From assembly GCF_024539815.1 (NCBI RefSeq), contig NZ_JAHHIU010000131.1, positions 1 to 38,912 on the forward strand: a stretch of DNA of 38,912 bases. The letters are read 5' to 3'. The notes under the pieces were generated by a model, which saw nothing but the letters and a program-made list of their open reading frames with translations, did no database searches and was not told the DNA's origin. A program made the translations under genes and the position numbers. Positions 26,360 to 33,663 of this stretch are shown one piece after another; position 1 is the stretch's first letter; the number at the start of each line of letters is the position of its first letter. The stretch comes from Streptomyces hayashii (GTDB lineage Bacteria > Actinomycetota > Actinomycetes > Streptomycetales > Streptomycetaceae).

Positions 26360-29300
26360 CTACAGGGCCCGGCTCGCGTAGGCCCTGACGTCCGCGTCGG
26401 TGTCCGTCGTCGCCGTGGCGAGGGCCGCCCGGGCGGGTTCCGAGTCACGGTGGCGGGTCAGGGCCAGGACGGAGGCCTTGCGGACGTCGGCGTTCGGGTC
26501 GGCCAGTGCCCCGGCCAGGACGGGGACGGCCGTGTCGGGGTGGGCCACGGACAGCGCGGCCGCGGCGCCGGCCCGCACCTGCCAGGCCGGGTCGGACAGC
26601 GCGGTCACGGCCCGGGCGGCGAGCGGTGCCGGGCAGCCGGTGGCGCCCAGCGCCCCGTAGGCGGCGGCCCGCACGAGGGCATCCGGATCGGCCACCAGAG
26701 CGACGAGAGCCGTGTGCACGGCGTCGGGCTCGGGAGCGCCGCCCGCGTCGGCTCCTGCCGGGCCGTGGGCTCCGGTGGCGGGAGCGCGACCGGAGCCGAT
26801 GGCGGAGCCGGTCGGCGGTCCGTCGCCCGGCCCGCCGAGCAGGCTGCCGACCAGGGCGTCGCACGGGGCGTTGTCGGGGGCGTCGACCAGGGAGTCGTAC
26901 GGGGCGTCGTCGGGGGTGTCGGCCAGGCGGCCGGCGGCCACCGTGGCCAGGGACTTGGCGATCGTGACGCGGACCTCGCGGGACGGGTCGACGGTGGCCG
27001 CCCGGGCCAGTTCGTCGGCCGCGTCGACGGAGACCAGGGCGCGGACGGCCTCGATGCGGACGGCGATGTCGGCGTCGGTGAGGGCGCCGGCGAACAGGGC
27101 GGCGTCGCCGAGGCGCAGGGCACGCAGCACGTCCAGGGCCGCGGCGCGCACCACGGGGTCGGACTCGGCCAGCGCGGCGGCGAGCCCGTCACGCAGGGCG
27201 GGCTCGGGCGGCAGGGTCTCGACGAGCTCCCGGAGCGAGGCCGCGGCGGTGGCCCGTACCTCCGCGACGGGGTCACGCAGCGCGGTGGCGAGCGCGGGGC
27301 CGGTGCCCGAGGGCAGCGTCTCGGTGAGGACGGCGACCGCCTCACGCCGGACGGCGGGCGTCCGATCGGTCAAGTAGGGGAGCAGCGCGTCGAGTTCGGG
27401 CTCCTCCTCGGCGAGGGCCACGAGTTCGAGGAGACGAGAGGAGGACCGGAGGGAGGAGGACGGCTCGGTGCCGGTGTCGGTGCCCAGGTCGAGGCCGGGC
27501 TCGGACGGCGAAGACGCCGGGGCGCCGTCGGCTTCCGGGGCGGCCGCTCCGGCGAGGACCTCGACGCCGGCGGCGACGGGCGCCACGTCCCGTGAGCCGG
27601 CCGTGGCGACGTCCTCGGGGTGGACCTCGCCGATATGCCGTGAAGGGCCGCCGACGGGGCTGAACTCGTCGACAGGAACCAGATAGGGAGCCACGGGCCG
27701 GGCCGTGAACTCCATCGCACCAGAGGGGGACTTGTGCAGATCGAGGTGGTGGAACCAGGAGTCGTCGTCGCGCCGGGGGTGGTCGAGACGGTCGTGGTAG
27801 AGGCCCCAGCGGGACTCGGTACGGGCCAGGGAGGCGCGCGCGGCCATTTCCGCGCAGTCGCGGATGAAGGTGACCTCGGCGCAGCGCATCAGCTCGTGCG
27901 GGGTGCGGGCGCCCATCTCGGCGATGTCGTCCCGCATCCGCTCGAAGGACTCCAGGGCCAGCGACAGCCGCGCGCCCGACTTCGGCGGGGCCACGTAATC
28001 GTTCACGAAGCGACGCAGCTTGTACTCGACCTGGGGCTGCGGAGGGCCGTCGGGGTTGCGCAGCGGGCGGTAGATCAGCTCGTGCGCCTCGCGCAGCTGG
28101 TCGGCGGGCAGCTCGCCGTCGTACGCGGTGTATCGGGCCGCGTCCGCGCCCGCGAGGTCGCCGAAGACGAACGCGCCGATCATGTAGTTGTGCGGGACGC
28201 AGGCCAGGTCGCCGGCCGCGTACAGGCGCGGGACGGTCGTGCGGGCGTGCTCGTCCACCCGCACGCCCGAGGCCGAGTGGCCGCCGCACAGGCCGATCTC
28301 CGAGATGTGCATCTCGATGTCGTGGGTGCGGTAGTCGTGGCCGCGGCCGGAGTGGAAGGTGCCCCGGGTCGGCCGTTCGGTGGAGTGCAGGATCGACTCC
28401 AGGGAGCTGAGCGACTCCTCGGGCAGGTGGCTCAGCTTCAGGTAGACGGGCCCGCGGTCGCTCGCGACCTCCGCCGCGAACTCGGCCATCATCTGCCCCG
28501 ACCAGTAGTCGGAGTCGACGAAGCGTTCGCCGTGCCGGTTGACCTGGTAACCGCCGAAGGGGTTGGCGACATAGGCGCAGGCCGGCCCGTTGTAGTCCTT
28601 GATCAGCGGGTTGATCTGGAAGCACTCGATGCCGGTCAGCTCGGCGCCCGCGTGGTAGGCCATGGCGTAGCCGTCGCCGGCGTTGGTGGGGTTCTCGTAC
28701 GTGCCGTACAGGTAGCCGGAGGCGGGCAGCCCGAGGCGTCCGCAGGCGCCGGTCGCGAGGACGACCCCACCCGCGCGGACGGTGACGAACTGCCCGGTGC
28801 GGGTGTTGAAGCCGACCGCGCCGATGGCGCGCCCGTCCTCGGGGGAGGTCAGCACGCGCACCGGCATCACCCGGTTCTCGATGCGGATCCGCTCCCGCAT
28901 CTCCCGCCGCCGCAACTGCCGGTACAGGACCTTCTTGACGTCCTTGCCCTCCGGCATGGGCAGTACGTAGGAGCCGGAGCGGTGGACCTGGCGGACGGCG
29001 TAGTCGCCGTGCTCGTCCTTCTCGAACTTCACGCCGTACGACTCCAGCCGCTGCACCATGGCGAAGCCGCGCGTGGCGGTCTGGCGGACGGTGGCCTGGT
29101 CGACGATGCCGTCGTTGGCGCGGGTGATCTCGGCGACGTAGTCGTCGGGTTCGGCGCGGCCCGGGACGACCGCGTTGTTGACGCCGTCCATGCCCATCGC
29201 GAGGGCGCCGGAGTGGCGCACGTGGGCCTTCTCCAGGAGCAGTACGTCGGCGCCGCGCTCGGCGGCGGTCAGGGCCGCCATGGTGCCGGCGGTGCCGCCG

Positions 29301-29371
29301 CCGATGACGAGGACGTCGCAGGTCAGCTCCTCGGCGTCGCCGAGCGCGGGGATCTGCACAGGGGTGTCCAC
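26360..29371 (-). CDS. APS/fumarate-reductase-like FAD flavoprotein fused to HEAT repeats
   Basis: A 1003-residue, two-part protein. Residues 1-570 or so are an FAD-binding subunit of the succinate dehydrogenase/fumarate reductase/adenylylsulfate reductase superfamily: CDVLVIGGGTAGTMAALTAA, EKAHVRHSGALAMGMDGVNN (closest in look to AprA), GGVVLATGACGRLG, EIGLCGGHSASGVRVDE and LYAAGDLACVPHNYMIGAF. A Pro/Ala/Ser linker (about 590-650) leads to a C-terminal Ala/Leu-rich array of HEAT-type repeats (PYLTDRTPAVRREAVAVL, ALRDPVAEVRATAAASL and similar), itself split by a 70-residue disordered insert. No signal peptide, so cytoplasmic. GTG start with AAAGG upstream. The ferredoxin of the same operon is the likely electron partner. 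Substrate unknown; a true dissimilatory AprA is unlikely without sat or qmo genes. Confidence 0.82.
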   Translation of the reverse strand: MDTPVQIPALGDAEELTCDVLVIGGGTAGTMAALTAAERGADVLLLEKAHVRHSGALAMGMDGVNNAVVPGRAEPDDYVAEITRANDGIVDQATVRQTATRGFAMVQRLESYGVKFEKDEHGDYAVRQVHRSGSYVLPMPEGKDVKKVLYRQLRRREMRERIRIENRVMPVRVLTSPEDGRAIGAVGFNTRTGQFVTVRAGGVVLATGACGRLGLPASGYLYGTYENPTNAGDGYAMAYHAGAELTGIECFQINPLIKDYNGPACAYVANPFGGYQVNRHGERFVDSDYWSGQMMAEFAAEVASDRGPVYLKLSHLPEESLSSLESILHSTERPTRGTFHSGRGHDYRTHDIEMHISEIGLCGGHSASGVRVDEHARTTVPRLYAAGDLACVPHNYMIGAFVFGDLAGADAARYTAYDGELPADQLREAHELIYRPLRNPDGPPQPQVEYKLRRFVNDYVAPPKSGARLSLALESFERMRDDIAEMGARTPHELMRCAEVTFIRDCAEMAARASLARTESRWGLYHDRLDHPRRDDDSWFHHLDLHKSPSGAMEFTARPVAPYLVPVDEFSPVGGPSRHIGEVHPEDVATAGSRDVAPVAAGVEVLAGAAAPEADGAPASSPSEPGLDLGTDTGTEPSSSLRSSSRLLELVALAEEEPELDALLPYLTDRTPAVRREAVAVLTETLPSGTGPALATALRDPVAEVRATAAASLRELVETLPPEPALRDGLAAALAESDPVVRAAALDVLRALRLGDAALFAGALTDADIAVRIEAVRALVSVDAADELARAATVDPSREVRVTIAKSLATVAAGRLADTPDDAPYDSLVDAPDNAPCDALVGSLLGGPGDGPPTGSAIGSGRAPATGAHGPAGADAGGAPEPDAVHTALVALVADPDALVRAAAYGALGATGCPAPLAARAVTALSDPAWQVRAGAAAALSVAHPDTAVPVLAGALADPNADVRKASVLALTRHRDSEPARAALATATTDTDADVRAYASRAL

Positions 29372-29382
29372 CGGGGTGCCTT

Positions 29383-31137
29383 TCAGGTGCTCAGTGAGGT
29401 CAGGACGGCACGCCGCAGGGCCACGCGCGCGGGGTCGTCGTGGGCGGCGCGGTCGCGTGGGCGCGGCACGTCCCGTACGGCGACGAGTCGGCCCGCGCCG
29501 AGGAGCGCCACGCGGTCGCCGAGGAACAGGGCCTCGTCCACGTCGTGGGTGACGAAGACGACGGTCGCGCCGGTGCCGCGCAACACCTCCACCAGCAGGT
29601 CCTGCATGCCGGCGCGGGTCTGGGCGTCGAGGGCGCCGAACGGTTCGTCCATGAGGACGGCGCGCGGACCCGCGGCGAGGGCTCGGGCCAGTTGCGCGCG
29701 CTGGCGCTGGCCTCCGGAGACGCGGTGCGGCAACTGCCGTGCGCGGTCGGCGAGTCCGACGCGTTCGAGCCAGTCGGCGGCCTGCTTCCTGCGGTCCGCG
29801 CGCGGTGTGCCCTGGATGGCGAGGGGGAGTTCGACGTTGGCCAGCAGGGTGCGCCAGGGGAGGAGGGCGTCCTCCTGGAAGACGAGCGCGCGGTCCGCGG
29901 CGGGTCCGCCGATCGGACGGCCGTCCTGCTCCGCGGCGCCGGCCAGCGCCGGCAGCAGTCCGGCCAGGGTGCGCAGCAGCGTCGACTTGCCGCAGCCGGA
30001 GGGGCCGACGACGGTGAGGATCTCGCCGGGCGGGACGTCGAGGTCGACGCCGGCCAGGGCGGTGGCGTCGGGGCGGCCGAGGGAGGCCGCCCGCAGGGTG
30101 AGCCGGGTGCCGCGCACGGCGGCGCCGGGGCCCTGGCCCGTGGCGGGGCCCGTACCCGGGCCGGTGGCGGTGCCGTCGGCTCGGGCGGTGGTGGTGGCGT
30201 CGGCTGGGGCGGTGGCGGTGCCGTCGGCTGGGCCGGTGGTCGGTCCGACGGCTGTGCCGCCGGGTGTTCCGGACGTCTCGCGGGTCTCAGACGAGGTGTT
30301 CATCGCGCGCCTCCTCGGGGTCGGTTCCGGTGGGGACGGCCCGGGGCGTGGCGTCCGGGGCCGTCCGGAGGGGACGTACGACGTGCGGGGCAGCCAGCGG
30401 GTCAGCCGGCGGCCGAGGAGCTCCACGGCCGTGGAGGTGGCCCAGCCGAGCACGCCGATCGTGACCATGCCGACGAACACGCCCGGGTAGTCGACGACCG
30501 TGTAGTCCTGCCAGGTGCGGTAGCCGACGCCGTACTGGCCGGAGATCATCTCGGCGGAGATCACGCAGATCCACGAGACGCCGAGGCCGACGGAGAGACC
30601 TCCGAAGATGCCGGGCAGCGCGCCCGGCAGCACGACCGAGCCGAGGATCCGCCACCGGCCGCCGCCCATGGTGCGCACCGCCTCCTCCCAGCCGGGGGCC
30701 AGCGCCCGGACCGCGTGCCGGGTGGAGACCATGACGGGGAAGAACGCGGCGGTGAAGGTGATGAAGACGATGCCCTGCTCGTTGGAGGGGAAGAGCAGGA
30801 TGGCGACGGGGACCAGGGCGATGGCGGGGATGGGGCGGACGACTTCGAGGATGGGTCCGAGCAGGTCCTCGGCGAGCCGCGAGCGCGCCACGAGCACGCC
30901 GGTGGCGACGCCGACGACGGCGGCGAGGAGGAACCCCGTGAGGATGCGGGTGAGGCTGTCGGTGAGGTCGGTCCAGTAGTCGTCGCCGGCCAGACGGTCG
31001 GCGAAGGTGCGGGCCACCTCCGCGACCGTGGGGAACTGCGAGAAGCGCAGCCACAGGTCGACGTTCAGGCTGGTCAGCAGCTGCCACAGACCGAGGGCGA
31101 CCGCCACCGACGCTGCCCGCAGCGCATACCGGCTCAC
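29383..31137 (-). CDS. ABC importer permease and ATPase in one reading frame
   Basis: A 584-residue open frame joining two normally separate proteins of the nitrate/sulfonate/taurine (SsuBC/TauBC-like) ABC family. Residues 1-250 are a five-to-six-helix permease with the EAA-type loop (GWEEAVRTMGGGRWRILGSV). After a 90-residue Thr/Ala/Gly/Pro linker come the ATPase motifs: Walker A GPSGCGKSTL, Q-loop LVFQEDALLPW, signature VSGGQRQRAQLARAL, Walker B AVLMDEPFGALD and H-loop VTHDVDEAL. The GTG start overlaps the binding-protein stop. Inside the linker an in-frame ATG at 30303 has a perfect GAGGAGG six bases before it, so a free 306-residue ATPase could also be made. It is either a natural fusion or the result of a lost stop or frame change. 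Confidence 0.85.
   Translation of the reverse strand: MSRYALRAASVAVALGLWQLLTSLNVDLWLRFSQFPTVAEVARTFADRLAGDDYWTDLTDSLTRILTGFLLAAVVGVATGVLVARSRLAEDLLGPILEVVRPIPAIALVPVAILLFPSNEQGIVFITFTAAFFPVMVSTRHAVRALAPGWEEAVRTMGGGRWRILGSVVLPGALPGIFGGLSVGLGVSWICVISAEMISGQYGVGYRTWQDYTVVDYPGVFVGMVTIGVLGWATSTAVELLGRRLTRWLPRTSYVPSGRPRTPRPGPSPPEPTPRRRAMNTSSETRETSGTPGGTAVGPTTGPADGTATAPADATTTARADGTATGPGTGPATGQGPGAAVRGTRLTLRAASLGRPDATALAGVDLDVPPGEILTVVGPSGCGKSTLLRTLAGLLPALAGAAEQDGRPIGGPAADRALVFQEDALLPWRTLLANVELPLAIQGTPRADRRKQAADWLERVGLADRARQLPHRVSGGQRQRAQLARALAAGPRAVLMDEPFGALDAQTRAGMQDLLVEVLRGTGATVVFVTHDVDEALFLGDRVALLGAGRLVAVRDVPRPRDRAAHDDPARVALRRAVLTSLST
30163..30234 (-). repeat. 24-bp x3 tandem repeat in the permease-ATPase linker
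   Basis: Three 24-bp units (30163, 30187, 30211) encode, on minus, GPADGTAT, APADATTT and ARADGTAT. They build the flexible spacer between the two transporter halves without shifting frame. Confidence 0.75.
30301..30316 (-). promoter_or_regulatory. Strong internal ribosome-binding site and ATG within the fused ABC gene
   Basis: GAGGAGG (30316-30310) is six bases ahead of an in-frame ATG (30303). The same ATG forms an ATGA whose TGA lies in the +1 frame, which is how the unfused gene pair would be expected to overlap. Confidence 0.6.
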
Positions 31138-32477
31138 GACGCACGCCCCAGGGCGTCGGCGTATGTGACGACCCGGGAGCCGCCGTGGGCGTCGACGTAG
31201 GCCTGCGCGGTCGCCGGGGCGACGAACGGCAGGAGCGTCGTGCCGTCGGCCACCCAGACGGCCTTGTCGGCGAACCACAGGGTGCCGGTGGTGGCGTCGG
31301 GGACGTACGCGGCGCGGATGCCGTCCTTGTGCGAGGCGACGTAGGCCAGCAGTGCGGCCGGCGTCGCGAAGGAACGGGTCTGTGCGGCGCCCTTGGGCCA
31401 CACCTCGCTCGCGGCGGGCGCCGGCGCGGCGGCGAGGTCGCGGGCGTAGGACGGGCCGAGCGCCTTCTTCACGTAGGAGTCGTCGACGAAGGAGTCCACG
31501 TCGACGTCGCCGGTCAGTTTCGCCGCCTTCAGGATCGACACGTCCTCCTTGAGCGCGGAGACGAGCCGGGGCTTGACGGCCGGGTCGAAGGTGGAGATGC
31601 CGTGGGCGCCGTTGTAGAGGTAGACGACCTCGGCGGGCAGGCCGGTGGCTTCGGCGACGCTCTCGGCGGCTGCCACGGGGTGCTCGTTCAGGTAGGCCGT
31701 GGCCTGCGCCTGGGCCTTCAGGAACGCCTCCAGCACGGCCGGGCGCTTCTTCGCGAAGTCCTCGCGGGCCGTCACGCCGTGGAAGGTGGGCAGGTCGAGC
31801 TGGGCGCCGTCGTAGAGGGCCTTCGCCTTGCCCTGGTAGGCGAGCAGTCCGGGCCAGGCGACGAACTGCGAGAGTGCGTCGACGCTGCCCGCGGAGAGCG
31901 CCGACGCGCCGACGGCGGGCTGCTGGTTCAGCTTCTCGATGCCCTTGTCGGGGTCGATGCCGGCGCGCTGGAGGGCGCGGACCAGGGTGCCGTCGGCGGC
32001 GGAGCCCACGCTCGTGGAGACCTTTTCGCCCTTGAGGTCGTCGAGCGAGGTGAGCTTGGAGTCGGGCGCGGTGACGATGGTGTTGAGGCCGCCGCGCAGG
32101 TTGTAGCCGGTGACCGACACCAGGTGGGTGGGCTTGCCGAGCTGTCTGCCGCGGGCCGCGTTGATGAGGAGCGGGAAGTCGCCCATCGAGCCGATGTCGA
32201 TCTTCCCCGCGGTCATCTGGGCGGTGATGGGGGCGCCGGTGGCGTAGTCCTGCCAGTCGACCTTGTAGGTCCTGCCGTCGCCGAGGGCGTTCAGCTGCTT
32301 CTCGAAGTAGCCGAGGGACCGCAGGAGGGTGCCCGCCGTGACCGTGTTGATGGTCTTGGACTGGTAGCCCACGGTGACGGTGACCGTGGAGCCGCTACCG
32401 GCCTGGGCGCTGCCGCATCCGGTGAGGGGGAGCAGGAGCAGGGCGGTGGCGGACGCGGCGATCGTTCGGGGTTTCAT
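31134..32477 (-). CDS. Lipoprotein ABC substrate-binding protein with NosL-like C-terminal domain
   Basis: A 447-residue exported lipoprotein: MKPRTIAASATALLLLPLTGC gives a lipobox with the modified Cys near residue 21. Residues 35-340 or so form the SsuA/NrtA/TauA-type periplasmic-binding fold (VTVGYQSKTINTVTAGTLLR, GAPITAQMTAGKIDIGSMGD, DDLKGEKVSTSVGSAADG). Family members end around 320 residues. Here a further 90 residues remain (about 358-447) whose pattern (FATPAALLAYVASHKDGI, RAAYVPDATTGTLWFADKAV, AYVDAHGGSRVVTYADAL) resembles the NosL family of copper-binding accessory proteins; this assignment is by eye. No obvious Cys/Met copper ligands are seen in that tail. GAAAGG lies upstream of the ATG; its stop overlaps the permease GTG. 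Confidence 0.85.
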   Translation of the reverse strand: MKPRTIAASATALLLLPLTGCGSAQAGSGSTVTVTVGYQSKTINTVTAGTLLRSLGYFEKQLNALGDGRTYKVDWQDYATGAPITAQMTAGKIDIGSMGDFPLLINAARGRQLGKPTHLVSVTGYNLRGGLNTIVTAPDSKLTSLDDLKGEKVSTSVGSAADGTLVRALQRAGIDPDKGIEKLNQQPAVGASALSAGSVDALSQFVAWPGLLAYQGKAKALYDGAQLDLPTFHGVTAREDFAKKRPAVLEAFLKAQAQATAYLNEHPVAAAESVAEATGLPAEVVYLYNGAHGISTFDPAVKPRLVSALKEDVSILKAAKLTGDVDVDSFVDDSYVKKALGPSYARDLAAAPAPAASEVWPKGAAQTRSFATPAALLAYVASHKDGIRAAYVPDATTGTLWFADKAVWVADGTTLLPFVAPATAQAYVDAHGGSRVVTYADALGRAS

Positions 32478-32492
32478 CGGGGTTCGGGCCTT

Positions 32493-32720
32493 TCACCGGA
32501 GCAGGTAGGGCATGTTGACCGTGACGGCTCCGGTGGGACAGCGGGCCGCGCACGGGCCGCAGTACCAGCATTCGTCGACGTGCATGTAGGCCTTGCCGTT
32601 GCTCTCGTCGATGGCGAGGGAGTCCAGCGGGCACATGTCCACGCACAGGGTGCAGCCGTCGATGCACTTCGACTCGTCGATGGTCACGGGCACGTCGGCC
32701 CGCTGGGGCGCCAGGGTCAT
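32493..32720 (-). CDS. Two-cluster [4Fe-4S] ferredoxin (AprB-like)
   Basis: A 75-residue bacterial-type ferredoxin with two complete cluster motifs, CIDGCTLCVDMCP and CWYCGPCAARCPTGAV. The first has an extra residue (C-x3-C-x2-C-x3-C), a spacing seen in the beta subunits of APS reductases. The C-terminal extension of true AprB is absent. GGAGAC precedes the ATG. It lies 15 bases before the binding-protein gene and 32 bases after the regulator. The likely job is to give electrons to, or take them from, the flavoprotein encoded at the end of the operon (inferred from co-location and family pairing). Confidence 0.9.
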   Translation of the reverse strand: MTLAPQRADVPVTIDESKCIDGCTLCVDMCPLDSLAIDESNGKAYMHVDECWYCGPCAARCPTGAVTVNMPYLLR

Positions 32721-32752
32721 GGCTGTCTCCAGAGAAGTCCCGGGGAAAGGGT

Positions 32753-33553
32753 TCAGAGCGAGCGGTGGAGCAGACCGCCCATCGAGATGCGGTCACCGCG
32801 GAAGCGGATGAACTCCAGGTCCACCGGTCGGCCGTCGGCGAGGTGGGTGAGTCGTTCGAGCATCAGGAGGGCCGCGCCGCGCGGCGCCTCCAGGACGGCG
32901 GCGGAATGGGCGTCCGCGTTCACGGCCTCCAGAGTGATCTCGGCGTGGCCGAGACGCTGCCCGGTGAGGGCCTCCAGGAGCCGGAAGACGTCGGTGTTCT
33001 CCAGGTCGGCGCCGAGCAGGTCGGCTCCGATGTCGAGCGGGACGTAGGTGAGGTCGAGGGAGAGGGGGACACCGCCGAGGCGGCGCAGGCGTTCGATGTA
33101 GAGGACGTCGGCGCCGGGCTGGACATGGAGGCGGTCGGCGACCGGGGTGGGCGCGGCGACGGGGCCCATCGTGCGGACCTCGTTGGTCACCTGCCCGTGC
33201 TCGTGCAGGGTTTCCGCGAGGCCCATAAGGCGGTCCAGCCCGTGTGGGTACTTCTGCGCCACGACGACCGTGCCCACGCCGGGCAGGCGTTCCACCAGGC
33301 CCTCCGCGCGCAGCAGGTCGAGTGCCTGCCGGACGGTGTTGCGGGAGGCGCGGTAGTCGCCGGCGAGCGTCGACTCGTGGGGAAGCGCCCCGGCCGGGAA
33401 GCCGCCCGTGAGCAGCTGGCGGCGCAGGATGTCCGCGAGCTGACGGGCCTGGTCAGCGCGCAGCCGACGGCGCGCACGGTGGGCGGCGACGGTGGTCGCG
33501 CCCTGGCCGGCGTGCTCTCGGACGCGGTCGCTGGATGGCATGGCTCGAACCAT
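32753..33553 (-). CDS. GntR/HutC-family transcriptional regulator
   Basis: A 266-residue regulator and first gene of the minus-strand operon. An N-terminal winged helix (LADILRRQLLTGGFPAGALP, RASRNTVRQALDLLRAEGLV, PGVGTVVV) is followed by a UTRA ligand-binding domain of the HutC group (about residues 115-262: VADRLHVQPGADVLYIERLR, PLSLDLTYVPLDIGADLLG, FIRFRGDRISMGG). Such proteins usually repress neighbouring catabolic or transport genes until a small ligand binds. The ATG at 33553 has no ribosome-binding site, but TACCTT sits six bases before it, as in leaderless Streptomyces transcripts; ATG 33541 is the alternative. A direct repeat of AGTGTTGC lies just upstream. Confidence 0.88.
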   Translation of the reverse strand: MVRAMPSSDRVREHAGQGATTVAAHRARRRLRADQARQLADILRRQLLTGGFPAGALPHESTLAGDYRASRNTVRQALDLLRAEGLVERLPGVGTVVVAQKYPHGLDRLMGLAETLHEHGQVTNEVRTMGPVAAPTPVADRLHVQPGADVLYIERLRRLGGVPLSLDLTYVPLDIGADLLGADLENTDVFRLLEALTGQRLGHAEITLEAVNADAHSAAVLEAPRGAALLMLERLTHLADGRPVDLEFIRFRGDRISMGGLLHRSL

Positions 33554-33573
33554 AGCGAGAAGGTAGGGAAAGC

Positions 33574-33592
33574 AGTGTTGCCAGAGTGTTGC
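33574..33592. promoter_or_regulatory. Direct repeat at the GntR promoter, candidate operator
   Basis: AGTGTTGC occurs at 33574-33581 and 33585-33592, exactly 11 bp apart (one helical turn), 20-40 bases upstream of the regulator start, over the expected -35 region. It is a plausible autoregulatory site. Confidence 0.45.
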
Positions 33593-33663
33593 GCCACCTG
33601 CGGGGACGTCAGATAACTCGCTGACCTGCTAAAACGGGTGACCGCCGAACAAGATCTGCCAGC

